DNA of 64,000 nucleotides from CAIVVT01 sp963757265 (GCA_963757265.1 CAVWRA010000006.1:2852001-2916000), one strand, 5' to 3'. Counted from the stretch's first letter, positions 35,958 to 44,201 are shown. The notes: a model not told the origin generated them from the letters alone. Numbers and translations: made by a program.

Positions 35958-37092
35958 ATGAGAACGAAGATCTGTATTCTGGTGTTGGTCGCCGTGTGCG
36001 CCGTCACAGTGTGGAGCATCACGCGGCCAGCGGAAGTGCCGTTCGAGAAGATCCTGATCGACAGCGGGGCCAGCGAGACCGCGGCCTTCGCCGACATCAA
36101 TGGAGACGGCAAGCTGGACATCGTCTCCGGCGAATACTGGTACGAGGCGCCCAAGTGGACGCCCCATAAGTTTCGCGACGTCGCCTACGTTCCCGGCTAC
36201 GTTCAACGTCTTCGCCGACCTCCCGCTGGACGTCAACGGCGACGGCAAAGTGGACATCATCTCCGCCCACGGCTTCCAGAACAAGCTGGTGTGGATGGAG
36301 AACCCGGGCCAGGCCGGCGGCATGTGGAAGGAACACCTCATCGACCAGGGCTACTTCATCGAATTCGCGTTCCTGGTGGATCTCACAAACAGCGGCAAGG
36401 CGGACTGCATCCTGCCGCAGTACGGCGGCGCCAATGCGCCCACCGCCTGGTACGAGCACAAGGACGGCGGCTTCGTGAAGCACGTCGTCAGCCCCAAAAC
36501 CTTCGGCCACGGCATCGGCGCGGGCGACGTCAACGGCGATGGCCGCACCGACATCATCACGCCCGAGGGTTGGTTCGAGGCCCCGCCCGACCCGCGCACC
36601 GGCGAGTGGAAGTGGCACCCCGACTTCCACCTCGGCGCCACGGGCTTCATCCACGTGCTGGACATCAACGGCGACGGCCGTCCCGACATCGTCACTACTA
36701 TGGCCCACGACTATGGGATTTTCTGGATGGAGCAGACCGCGGACGGCAAGTGGATCAAGCACATGATCGACGATACGGTGTCACAGCTGCACGACATGGT
36801 GCTGGTGGACATCAACGGCGACGGCCAGCCGGATCTGCTGACCGGCAAACGCTACATGGCGCACGACCACGACCCCGGCGCGCGTGAGCCCCTCGGCATC
36901 TACTGGTACGAATACCGCAAGAATGAAAAAGGTGAGATCGTGTGGTTCAAACACATCATCGACTACAGCACCCGCGCCGGCGGCGGCATTGAGATTGCCA
37001 CGGCCGACCTCGATCATAAGGGCGTGGTGGATTTCGCGGTGGGCGGCAAGAGCGGGCTGTACCTATTTAAGAGTCTTAGAAAGGGCAGGTAG
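35958..37092 (+). CDS. FG-GAP/VCBS-repeat secreted protein, broken by one frameshift
   Basis: About 377 residues with an N-terminal membrane/signal segment (KICILVLVAVCAVTVW). The rest is a beta-propeller of VCBS/FG-GAP repeats with Ca-binding-like D-x-N-x-D-G signatures: ADINGDGKLDIVSGEYW, PLDVNGDGKVDIISAHG, GDVNGDGRTDIITPEGW, DINGDGRPDIVTT and DINGDGQPDLLTG. The frame changes at 36201, where an extra base lies between GY and FNVFADLPLDVNGDG; family members read Y-F-x-x-F-x-D-L-P-L-D-V without a gap. It is probably cell-surface and sugar-binding, in one unit with the flanking oxidoreductase and epimerase genes. Confidence 0.8.
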
Positions 37093-37101
37093 GGATTCAT
37101 C

Positions 37102-37950
37102 ATGAAATACGGAGTCAATACTTTCATCTGGACCGCCAGTTTCGATCGCTTAAATCTGCATTTGCTGCCGTCGATCAAACAGCACGGCTTCGACGCTGTC
37201 GAGGTGCCGCTGTTCTCGCCGTCGGACTTCGCGCTGGCCGACATCCGGCGCGGTCTCCAAGAAAACCAACTCGAGTGCACCTGCTGCTCGCTCGTCACCG
37301 GCGGCCTGAGCGTCATCAGCGAGGACGCCGACGTGCGCCGCCGGACGCGCACCCTGCTGACCGATTGCGCCAAGGTCGCCGCCGAGGTAGGGTCCAAACT
37401 CATCGCCGGGCCGCTCTATTCGCCGGTCGGATATCTGCCGGGGCGGCGGCGCAATGAGAACGAATGGAAATGGGCGGTGGAGTGCTACCAGTCGATCGGC
37501 GACACTCTGGCTTCGTATGGCGTGACGATCGCGCTCGAGCCCCTCAACCGCTTTGAGACGTACTTCCTCAACACCGCCGCCGACGCCGTCAAGCTGTGCG
37601 ACGAAATCGATCACCCCAACGTCGGCATCCTCTTCGACACATTCCACGCCAACATCGAGGAGAAGGACGTCGCCGCCGCGCTGCGCTCCACTGCCCGGCA
37701 CCTCAAGCATGTGCACTCGTGCGAGAACGATCGCGGCATCCCCGGCACCGGCCACGTTGACTGGCCGGGCGTCTTCCGCACCCTCCACGAGATCCGTTAC
37801 GACGAGTACCTGACCATCGAGAGCTTCGGCTTCGCCCTCGGCGCGCTCTCCGCCGCCGCCTCCATCTGGCGCGACATCGCGCCGACGCCGGAATCCATCG
37901 CCTTCGAGGGCGTCGAGTTCCTCAAGCGAGGCGTGGCGCGAGCTGCATAG
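37102..37950 (+). CDS. D-tagatose/D-psicose 3-epimerase-like enzyme
   Basis: A 282-residue cytoplasmic TIM barrel without leader. It matches the ketose 3-epimerase pattern: MKYGVNTFIWTASF at the start, ALEPLNRFETYFLNT (metal Glu), GILFDTFHANIEE (metal Asp and His), HLKHVHSCENDRG, GIPGTGHVDW (His) and LTIESFGF (metal Glu). It would interconvert ketohexoses at C3 with a divalent metal. Only 9 bp separate it from the VCBS gene, so it is likely in the same transcript, providing the cytoplasmic step for the oxidised or isomerised sugars handled outside. Confidence 0.87.
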   Translation: MKYGVNTFIWTASFDRLNLHLLPSIKQHGFDAVEVPLFSPSDFALADIRRGLQENQLECTCCSLVTGGLSVISEDADVRRRTRTLLTDCAKVAAEVGSKLIAGPLYSPVGYLPGRRRNENEWKWAVECYQSIGDTLASYGVTIALEPLNRFETYFLNTAADAVKLCDEIDHPNVGILFDTFHANIEEKDVAAALRSTARHLKHVHSCENDRGIPGTGHVDWPGVFRTLHEIRYDEYLTIESFGFALGALSAAASIWRDIAPTPESIAFEGVEFLKRGVARAA

Positions 37951-37983
37951 CGGCGAGCCTCGGCCTTTGTCACGGCGAGCGTC

Positions 37984-38062
37984 TAACCCGGATATTTCAC
38001 CAACCATCGGCTGCGGCCCTCTCATCGCGCCTCGCTGCGATCGTAGTGCAACATCCGGGCTG
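37984..38062. repeat. inverted-repeat-bounded extragenic element, short copy
   Basis: 79 bp bounded by TAACCCGGAT and ATCCGGGCTG. It shares its first ~32 and last ~45 bases with the longer copy at 38608 but lacks the ~115-bp middle, so it looks like an internally deleted derivative. Confidence 0.6.
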
Positions 38063-38297
38063 GCTCCAGGTGCTTCCCCTGGCCGTTTGACACGCGGCCG
38101 GCAGCCGGTGACGAGCACTCGCCGGAATCATCACTGCTCATCATTATTGGAACAACCGAAAGCGTAGTCGATGGTGTGCGAAAAACATTTTTGGAGGAAC
38201 AAAGCCAATCGAGAACAACCCCTTTCCCATCTTGAGGGTACACCCCATGTCAAGTACGAAAATGAGGCGAAAACAGCGGCCGGAATGGGCGATTCGA

Positions 38298-38345
38298 CAG
38301 AATTCGACACTAGTGTCGAAAAATGTCGAAAAGTGTCGAATTCTG
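38298..38345. repeat. perfect palindrome and stem-loop with repeated TGTCGAA motifs
   Basis: TTCGACACTAGTGTCGAA (38303-38320) is an 18-bp perfect palindrome. It lies inside a 14-bp perfect inverted repeat, CAGAATTCGACACT (38298-38311) and AGTGTCGAATTCTG (38332-38345). TGTCGAA recurs again at about 38480-38495. No T-run follows either arm, so it is not a standard terminator. A protein-binding site is possible. Confidence 0.6.
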
Positions 38346-38607
38346 TGGGGTGGGTGAAGGTTCCTCCCGAGCAGTGGAGTAGTTCCAATTGCATTTATTT
38401 GCAATGGGATAGCCGGAGGATCCGGGAGCCGCCAAGAGGCGCGGAGGGGGCACTGCAGGCGAAAAGCGGAGTGTCGTGTCGAAATGTCGAATGCGAGGCG
38501 GCGGCGGCGGGCCGCGCGAGTGATGAAAAGTGATGATTTGTGATGAATCGCCCCGGCGGGACACCGGCCAGGAGTGCCGAACGAATGCGACCGGTGTCCT
38601 ATCGCCC

Positions 38608-38801
38608 TAGCCCGGATATTTCACCAACCATCGGCTGCGGCGCGCGATAGGGCCGCATCTACTTCGTTGCGCTGGGCCCAGAGGGCACCCCCCGTCCTCG
38701 ACGTAGCGGTCAAGTACGCCTGCGGGCGTCCCGCAAGCGCGCCTTGTATCTGCAGCCCTCTCATCGCGCCTCGCTGCGATCGTGGTGCAACATCCGGGCT
38801 A
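38608..38801. repeat. inverted-repeat-bounded extragenic element, long copy
   Basis: 194 bp with perfect 10-bp terminal inverted repeats TAGCCCGGAT and ATCCGGGCTA. The interior contains ATCTACTTCGTTGCGCTGGG, CCGTCCTCGACGTAGC and CTGCGGGCG segments shared with the following copy. There is no open frame of note. Confidence 0.65.
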
Positions 38802-39033
38802 GCCGATTGCTCACACTCCTTCGGCTGCAACGCGCGATAGACCCATGTCTACTTCGTTGCGCTGGGCCAGGGGGCGCCCCCCGTCCTCGACGTAGCAGTC
38901 AGGTACGCCTGCGGGCGGCTCCCGCGAGCGCGCCTTGTGGCATTGTTTGATGTTGGGGCTTGATGTTGGGGCTTGATGTTCTCTGGCACTCTCTTCGCGC
39001 CGCGCTGCGATGGCAAGTGAAACAACCGGGCTA
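38802..39033. repeat. inverted-repeat-bounded extragenic element, third copy with tandem TTGATGTTGGGGC
   Basis: This copy repeats the interior of the 38608 element (CTACTTCGTTGCGCTGGGC, CCCGTCCTCGACGTAGCAG, TACGCCTGCGGGCG, GCGAGCGCGCCTTGT) and ends with AACCGGGCTA, a degenerate right end. A short tandem repeat of TTGATGTTGGGGC (about 2.5 units, 38946-38978) interrupts its right part. Confidence 0.55.
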
Positions 39034-39056
39034 ATCATGCTCGCGCGGCATGAGTC

Positions 39057-40343
39057 TCAACGCGGCAGCAGCGAGCTGGGCAGCAGCGGGAACACGGGCT
39101 CGTCGTCCTCGCCGGCGAGGAACGCCTCGAACAGCCGCCCCAGCAGGGCGCTGCGGCGCGCCATCTGTGCGCGCCGGTCAACCAGGAAGGCGAAGCGGAA
39201 GGGCGAGTGGGTCTCGAGCTCGGCCAGATAATCGCGCGAGAAGAATTCGCCCGCCTCGCCCGCGGATCGTATCAGCACCGAAGTTCCGCTGCCGCGGATC
39301 AGCTCTTTCAATGCCCGCAGACGGGGTGTCGCCGTGGGAGAGCTGCACTCAGGCAGTTCCTCCATCTGGCGCATTACGCGGCGCGAAAAGTGGAATGTGC
39401 GGTTCGTCAGCTCATCCAATGGCTCCCGCGTGGCGAGGTCGGAGAACAGCGTCAGCACGCCGTCGCCGCTGTCCTCCCGGACGTCCTGCAGATCGTCGGC
39501 CAGTTGCAGGAAGACGCCCCAGTTGTAAACGAATCCGGCCTCGGCGGCGGAGAGCTCGGCGCGGGCGAGAACGCCGTCGGCCAGGACCGAAGCGCCGCCC
39601 TTACGGAAACTCAGGCCGAGAATATCGACGGGTTCGTGCGCCGCGCCGCGGCGCATCAGGCGCAGGCTCTCCTGCTGGGCGTGGTGAATCATCAGCAGCG
39701 TTTCAAAGACCTGCGGCCGCGCCTCGCGCGGGTGCTCCTCCTCGATCAGCGCGACCAGGCGCCAGATATTGGTCTCACGGTCATTGGCCGGCGCACCATC
39801 GTGGCCGGCCAGTCGCCGGCCGAAGCGCGAGCTGAAGCCGAGCTTGGCCTCGCGGCTGACCCCGGGCGCGTCCATGTAGTTGTCCGTGGCCGGGTACAGC
39901 ATGCTGTAGGCGAAGATCGACGGCGTCAGCCGCATCGGCTCGCCCAACAGCATCTGCAGACCGCAAGCAGTCCAGGCGTTGCGGCTGGCCTGGATAATGT
40001 CGGCCACCGTGGCAGGGAAGGCCTGGCGGCGGGCGCGCCGGCCGAGTTCCGTGCCGATGCCGGAAAAGCCGCCCGCCAGGAGCAGGTCGAGGTGCGATTC
40101 GGTCAGGTCGAGAGCCGACTGGGCCAGGCGGACGAAGGCCTCGGAGATGCGGCCCTGGACGGCCTGCCGCTCGTCACGGCTGCGGGGCACGCTGCGCAGT
40201 TCGGTCTGGACTTGATCCAGAAAGCAATCCAGCTCGCGCTCGCGCGCCTGCTGCTCGCCGGCCGCGTAGGTATGCCCGAACTCGGGCAGGCCCAGCGGAC
40301 ATTCGCGCCACAACGCGATCGCTTGTTCGAGCAGCTCCGGCAC
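39057..40343 (-). CDS. class I terpenoid-synthase-like (isoprenoid biosynthesis) enzyme
   Basis: A 428-residue, mostly helical, soluble protein. Two acidic metal-type motifs lie far apart, as in class I prenyl-diphosphate enzymes: DNYMD at 154-158 (within YPATDNYMDAPG) and DDLQD at 283-287 (within FLQLADDLQDVRED). The second closely resembles the DDxxD region of trans-prenyltransferases. The family use is to bind Mg2+-diphosphate and ionise or transfer an isoprenyl group. No other isoprenoid gene is near, so the substrate is unknown. The start ATG at 40343 is not supported by a strong ribosome site. Confidence 0.68.
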   Translation of the reverse strand: MPELLEQAIALWRECPLGLPEFGHTYAAGEQQARERELDCFLDQVQTELRSVPRSRDERQAVQGRISEAFVRLAQSALDLTESHLDLLLAGGFSGIGTELGRRARRQAFPATVADIIQASRNAWTACGLQMLLGEPMRLTPSIFAYSMLYPATDNYMDAPGVSREAKLGFSSRFGRRLAGHDGAPANDRETNIWRLVALIEEEHPREARPQVFETLLMIHHAQQESLRLMRRGAAHEPVDILGLSFRKGGASVLADGVLARAELSAAEAGFVYNWGVFLQLADDLQDVREDSGDGVLTLFSDLATREPLDELTNRTFHFSRRVMRQMEELPECSSPTATPRLRALKELIRGSGTSVLIRSAGEAGEFFSRDYLAELETHSPFRFAFLVDRRAQMARRSALLGRLFEAFLAGEDDEPVFPLLPSSLLPR

Positions 40344-40453
40344 TTGTTACCGATACTACGTCAAGGCGGCGCGGCGTGTTCCCCGCCGATTGCGCCGCGG
40401 CCGGAGCGCCTCCTGGCAGGCCGGGAGCGGGGCGCCGGGCCGCCGCCCCCGCT

Positions 40454-40609
40454 TACCTCGCCGGGCATTCTTCTTTCGCCACAACCCGGCGCTACGCTCA
40501 TTCCCGGTTGGAGCTGGTCCGGGCACAGATCGACAGCGCCCGCGCTGCAATAGGTGGGCACAGTATCGGGTACAGTGGGCGGCTGAAGCCCGGGAAGGTT
40601 GTCGCTTGA
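40454..40609 (+). pseudogene. remnant of a tyrosine recombinase (integrase) C-terminus
   Basis: An isolated stretch of about 35 codons reads YLAGHSSFATTRRYAHSRLE and onwards, the end of a tyrosine recombinase catalytic domain: the His in LAGHSSFATT and the nucleophile Tyr in RRYAH. Nothing upstream in this frame encodes the Arg or Lys residues of the domain. It ends 35 bp from tRNA-Gly, which is where an integrase gene of an element using that tRNA would sit. It is non-functional. Confidence 0.65.
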
Positions 40610-40643
40610 ATGTCTACTATCTGTTGAAAAAGAAGGAGTTATA

Positions 40644-40718
40644 TGGAGCGGGAGACGGGAATTGAACCCGCGACCAACAGCTTGGAAGGCTGAGACTCTA
40701 CCACTGAGTTACTCCCGC
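40644..40718 (-). tRNA. tRNA-Gly(TCC), CCA encoded
   Basis: A complete cloverleaf on the minus strand: acceptor GCGGGAG pairs with CTCCCGC, D-arm with AGTGGTAGAGT, anticodon loop CTTCCAA (anticodon TCC), and T-arm CGGGTTCAATTCCCG. The 3' CCA is present in the DNA. It is unbroken. An integrase remnant lies immediately downstream of the 3' end. Confidence 0.93.
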
Positions 40719-40813
40719 CCGGGAGTCGTGCTGGGGCCATTTTCAATTGTATTGCTTCGCGCGAGGCGCGTCATCGCATTGCTTCGCGCGCAGCGCGTGG
40801 TGGGACGGCGGCG

Positions 40814-42199
40814 CTACTGCGAGCCCTTGCTGAGCAACATCACCTTGGCGGTGTGGAACATGATGTACAGATCCAGCGAGAGCGACAGGTTTTTCAGGTA
40901 ATAGAGGTCATACTCGAGCTTGGTGATGGTGTCCTCGAGTGTGTCGCCGTATTTGTGGTTGATCTGCGCCCAGCCGGTGATGCCGGGCTTGATGAAGTGG
41001 CGCTGGCCGTAGAACGGGATCTGCTCGGTCAGCGTGCGGACGAATTCCACGCGCTCCGGCCGCGGCCCGACGACCGCCATCTCGCCGCGCAGCACGTTGA
41101 ACAGTTGCGGCAGTTCGTCCAGCCGGAATTTGCGGATCCAGCGGCCGACCGGCGTGACGCGCGGATCGTCCTTGCGCGCCCACACGGCGCCGGTGCGAGC
41201 CTCGGCGTCCAGGTACATCGAACGGAACTTGAGCACGTTAAAGACGCGGTCGTGCAAGCCCACGCGGGCCTGCCGGAACAGTACCGGGCCCGGAGATGCG
41301 AGCCGGACCAGCAGCGCCACTACCAGCATCACCGGCGCGGCCACGATTATGCCCACCAGCGCAATCAGGAACGAGTACACCCGCTGCAGCGCGACGTTCA
41401 TGTGCTGCGGCCCGATCTCGTCGGAAAAGACCAGCGTGGAGGGGCGCAGCGCGCGCAACGAGACGCGGCCCATGACTAGTTCATACAGCGCGCCGGCCTC
41501 CTGGATACGCGCTCCGTGCAGGCGCAAGTCCAACAGGTCGTAGACCGGCATCTGGCCGCGGCGTTCGGCCAGGCCCACGGCAACCAGCGCGGGCTTGATC
41601 TCGGCGTGCACTTCGCGAATGCGCGACGGCGGACCCAGATAGGGGCCCAGATCCTGCGACTCCACCGGCTCCGGCGCCAGGTATCCGGCGGCGACGTAGC
41701 CGGTCTGTGGGCGCAGCTTGATGTGCCTGGCGATCTCGCACGCCAATTCGTTCGCGCCGAGGAACACGACGCGGCTTCCACCCAGTATCCGCAACGCGGC
41801 CGGCGCGTAGGCTAGCCTCCAGGCCGGCGCCACGACCATGAACAGCGCCGACCCAATCAGCATCTGCCAGCGCGGCATGATGAATTGCCGGTCCAGGTAC
41901 CCGACCAGGGCCTGGCCGATGAATGCGGCTCCGGTGATCAGGCAGAACTGCTGGTAGAGCTGCAGCGCGGAGTTGACTTGAACGTCCTCGTAGAGGTCGC
42001 TCCAGTAAATGCCAAAAATCAGCGTGGCCACCACGATCGCCGTACGCACGACGCCATCCTCTAGCAGGAAATAGACTTCGAATTCCTCCGTTCCGAGAAT
42101 CCAGTAAGCGAACACATAACATGCGGCGGCGATTAGTGTCTCGGAAATGAACAATCCGAGCACCGAGGTCGGAATAAAGACGCGAAACAGCCGGATCAT
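40814..42199 (-). CDS. exopolysaccharide polyprenyl glycosylphosphotransferase (initiating sugar transferase)
   Basis: A 461-residue membrane enzyme that transfers a sugar-1-phosphate to undecaprenyl phosphate and so starts exopolysaccharide synthesis. Residues 1-125 have four membrane helices; a Rossmann-like domain (GGSRVVFLGANELACEIA) follows; a further helix at about 275-300 leads to the catalytic domain with RQARVGLHDRVFNVLKFRSMYLDAE, ARKDDPRVTPVGRWIRKFRLDELPQLFNVLRGEM and GPRPERVEFV, ending near PGITGWAQI. No glycosyltransferase cluster surrounds it in this window. Confidence 0.92.
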   Translation of the reverse strand: MIRLFRVFIPTSVLGLFISETLIAAACYVFAYWILGTEEFEVYFLLEDGVVRTAIVVATLIFGIYWSDLYEDVQVNSALQLYQQFCLITGAAFIGQALVGYLDRQFIMPRWQMLIGSALFMVVAPAWRLAYAPAALRILGGSRVVFLGANELACEIARHIKLRPQTGYVAAGYLAPEPVESQDLGPYLGPPSRIREVHAEIKPALVAVGLAERRGQMPVYDLLDLRLHGARIQEAGALYELVMGRVSLRALRPSTLVFSDEIGPQHMNVALQRVYSFLIALVGIIVAAPVMLVVALLVRLASPGPVLFRQARVGLHDRVFNVLKFRSMYLDAEARTGAVWARKDDPRVTPVGRWIRKFRLDELPQLFNVLRGEMAVVGPRPERVEFVRTLTEQIPFYGQRHFIKPGITGWAQINHKYGDTLEDTITKLEYDLYYLKNLSLSLDLYIMFHTAKVMLLSKGSQ

Positions 42200-42381
42200 T
42201 GGGCGTAAACGTTCACAAGAAAGCGCTTAAACCGTGCGAATTTGTGACCGAAACAAATGGTGAACAAGAAAACTAGTGTAGCACCGCGCGACGAGACACC
42301 CGCCAGGGCGGCCGTTCAGGGGCCGAACGACGCCATTGCGGGGCCCGCGCAAGCCGTTGGCAGAAAATCGCCCGGCCCCGA

Positions 42382-42410
42382 TTGACCTGCCTGCCGGGGA
42401 GTGCTAACTT
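42382..42410 (+). promoter_or_regulatory. sigma70-type promoter of the isc operon
   Basis: TTGACC (42382-42387), a 17-bp spacer, then TAACTT (42405-42410) with TGC just before it as an extended -10. It lies 36 bp upstream of the iscR start. The -10 box is weak, so the call rests on spacing, the extended -10 and position. Confidence 0.5.
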
Positions 42411-42412
42411 GG

Positions 42413-42439
42413 ATATGGGATCGAAAAGGTCCGAGATAT
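42413..42439. promoter_or_regulatory. imperfect inverted repeat before iscR (candidate autoregulatory site)
   Basis: ATAT-GGGATC (42413-42422) and GGTCCGAG-ATAT (42428-42439) form an imperfect dyad just downstream of the promoter. Rrf2/IscR proteins bind dyads close to their own promoters, so this may be the operator. There is no close match to the E. coli IscR consensus. Confidence 0.35.
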
Positions 42440-42445
42440 AAGACC

Positions 42446-42913
42446 ATGCTCAAGCTGACCAAGAAAACCGACTACGGTCTGATCAGTCTGAAGCACTTGG
42501 CGGTGCATCGCGGCCACGGCTCGGCCAGCGCCAAGGAGCTGGCAGAGGCCTATCGCATCCCCATGCCCATGCTGGCCAAGGTGTTGCAAAAGCTGGTGCG
42601 GGAAGGTTTTCTGGCCTCCGAACAAGGGACCAACGGCGGGTACAGGCTGGCGCGCGATCCGGCCACGATGACGGCGCTGGAGGTGATTCGCGCCATCGAC
42701 GGGCCGATCATCCTGACGAACTGTTTTGCGGCTCATGGCGACTGCGACCTGAGCCGGCAGTGCACCGTGCGGGAACCGCTGCGCCGGGTGCACGAGGAGA
42801 TTCTGAAGCTTCTGGACAGCATCACGATCAGCGATCTTTCGGCCCCGGAGCTGCCGGGCGCGGCGGGTGCGCTGGCGAGCGGCCCGATCGCGTTGACGAT
42901 GCTGGCCCATTGA
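42446..42913 (+). CDS. iscR: Rrf2-family Fe-S regulator, IscR-like
   Basis: A 155-residue winged-helix regulator. The N-terminus MLKLTKKTDYGLISLKHLA and IPMPMLAKVLQKLVREGF form the recognition wHTH. Cys93, Cys100 and Cys106 (NCFAAHGDC, SRQC) are the candidate [2Fe-2S] ligands; spacing is one residue longer than E. coli IscR in the first gap. It probably represses the isc operon when Fe-S supply is sufficient. The start is ATG 42446; an upstream ATG at 42401 would include promoter sequence. iscS follows after 19 bp. Confidence 0.9.
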   Translation: MLKLTKKTDYGLISLKHLAVHRGHGSASAKELAEAYRIPMPMLAKVLQKLVREGFLASEQGTNGGYRLARDPATMTALEVIRAIDGPIILTNCFAAHGDCDLSRQCTVREPLRRVHEEILKLLDSITISDLSAPELPGAAGALASGPIALTMLAH

Positions 42914-42932
42914 ATTATCCAGAGGAATGAAA

Positions 42933-44150
42933 ATGCTGCATTTCCCGATTTATCTCGACAATCACGCGACGACGCGCACGGACCCTCGAGTCCTCGAGGC
43001 CATGCTGCCGTACTTTACGGAGTACTTCGGCAACGCCGCCAGCCGCAATCATAGTTTCGGCTGGGTGGCCGAAGAGGCCGTGGAGAAGGCGCGCAAGCAG
43101 CTCGCGGAGCTGATCGGCGCCAGCGCCAAGGAGATCGTTCTCACCAGCGGCGCGACGGAATCGAACAACCTGGCCCTCAAGGGCGGCGCCGAGATGTACG
43201 CCCAGAAGGGCGACCATCTGATTACGGCGGCGACCGAGCACAAGGCCGTGCTCGATACCTGCAAGCGGCTTGAAAAGCACGGCTGCCGCATCACCTACCT
43301 GCCGGTGCGCCAGGATGGATTGGTCGATCTGGACCAGTTGCGCGACGCCATTACGGACAAGACGGTGATGGTGTCCATCATGTATGGCAACAACGAGATC
43401 GGCACGGTCCAGCCGATTCGCGAAATCGGCAGGATCTGCCGCGAAAAGGGCGTTCTGTTGCACACCGACGCGACCCAGGCGGCGGGCAAGATTCCGGTCA
43501 ACGTGATCGACGACAACATCGACCTGATGAGCTTCTCGGCGCACAAAATGTACGGTCCCAAGGGCGTGGGCGCGCTGTATGTCCGCCGCAAGAACCCGCG
43601 CGTTCAACTGACGGCGCAGATGGACGGCGGCGGGCATGAGCGCGGCTTCCGCTCCGGCACGCTGAACGTCCCGGGCATCGTCGGCTTCGGCCAGGCCGCG
43701 GAGCTGTGCCGCGAGTCGATGGGGGAAGAGATCGAGCGGATGAGGAGCCTGCGCGACCGGCTGAAAGATACGATCCTGGCGGAGCTCGACGAGGTGTATA
43801 TCAACGGCAGCATCGAACATCGCCTGCCGCACAACCTGAATATCAGCTTCGCCTACGTGGAGGGCGAAAGCCTGCTGATGGGCATCAACGATATCGCGGT
43901 CTCGAGCGGCTCGGCGTGCACCTCGGCGACGCTGGAGCCGAGTTACGTTCTGAAGGCGCTGGGCGCGGGCGACGATCTGGCGCACAGCTCGATTCGTTTC
44001 GGCGTGGGGCGGTTCAACACCGAGGAGGAGATCGATTACACGGCGCGCAAGGTGATCGATGTCGTGCGCAAGCTGCGCGAGCTGTCACCGCTCTACGAGA
44101 TGGTGCGCGAGGGCATCGATCTGAAGAACGTCGAATGGGCGGCGCATTGA
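42933..44150 (+). CDS. iscS: cysteine desulfurase IscS
   Basis: A 405-residue PLP enzyme that moves sulfur from cysteine to IscU. Landmarks: YLDNHATTRTDPRV, TSGATESNNLALKG, TATEHKAVL-type text, MYGNNEIGTVQPI, the Schiff-base Lys in MSFSAHKMYGPKG, and the persulfide Cys loop SSGSACTSATLEPSYVL. AGAGGA sits 6 nt before ATG 42933; ATG 42927 would have no spacing. It is the second gene of the isc operon. Confidence 0.97.
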   Translation: MLHFPIYLDNHATTRTDPRVLEAMLPYFTEYFGNAASRNHSFGWVAEEAVEKARKQLAELIGASAKEIVLTSGATESNNLALKGGAEMYAQKGDHLITAATEHKAVLDTCKRLEKHGCRITYLPVRQDGLVDLDQLRDAITDKTVMVSIMYGNNEIGTVQPIREIGRICREKGVLLHTDATQAAGKIPVNVIDDNIDLMSFSAHKMYGPKGVGALYVRRKNPRVQLTAQMDGGGHERGFRSGTLNVPGIVGFGQAAELCRESMGEEIERMRSLRDRLKDTILAELDEVYINGSIEHRLPHNLNISFAYVEGESLLMGINDIAVSSGSACTSATLEPSYVLKALGAGDDLAHSSIRFGVGRFNTEEEIDYTARKVIDVVRKLRELSPLYEMVREGIDLKNVEWAAH

Positions 44151-44201
44151 GGGATCGGCAGGGGCAACTGGGAAATCCAATCAAGGGGATGTAAACACGT
44201 T

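Noticed and set aside
38171..38533. 120-codon open frame in the repeat-rich spacer
   Set aside because: Part of it is read from the palindrome and TGTCGAA repeats. Composition differs from neighbouring genes and there is no ribosome site. It is more likely non-coding.
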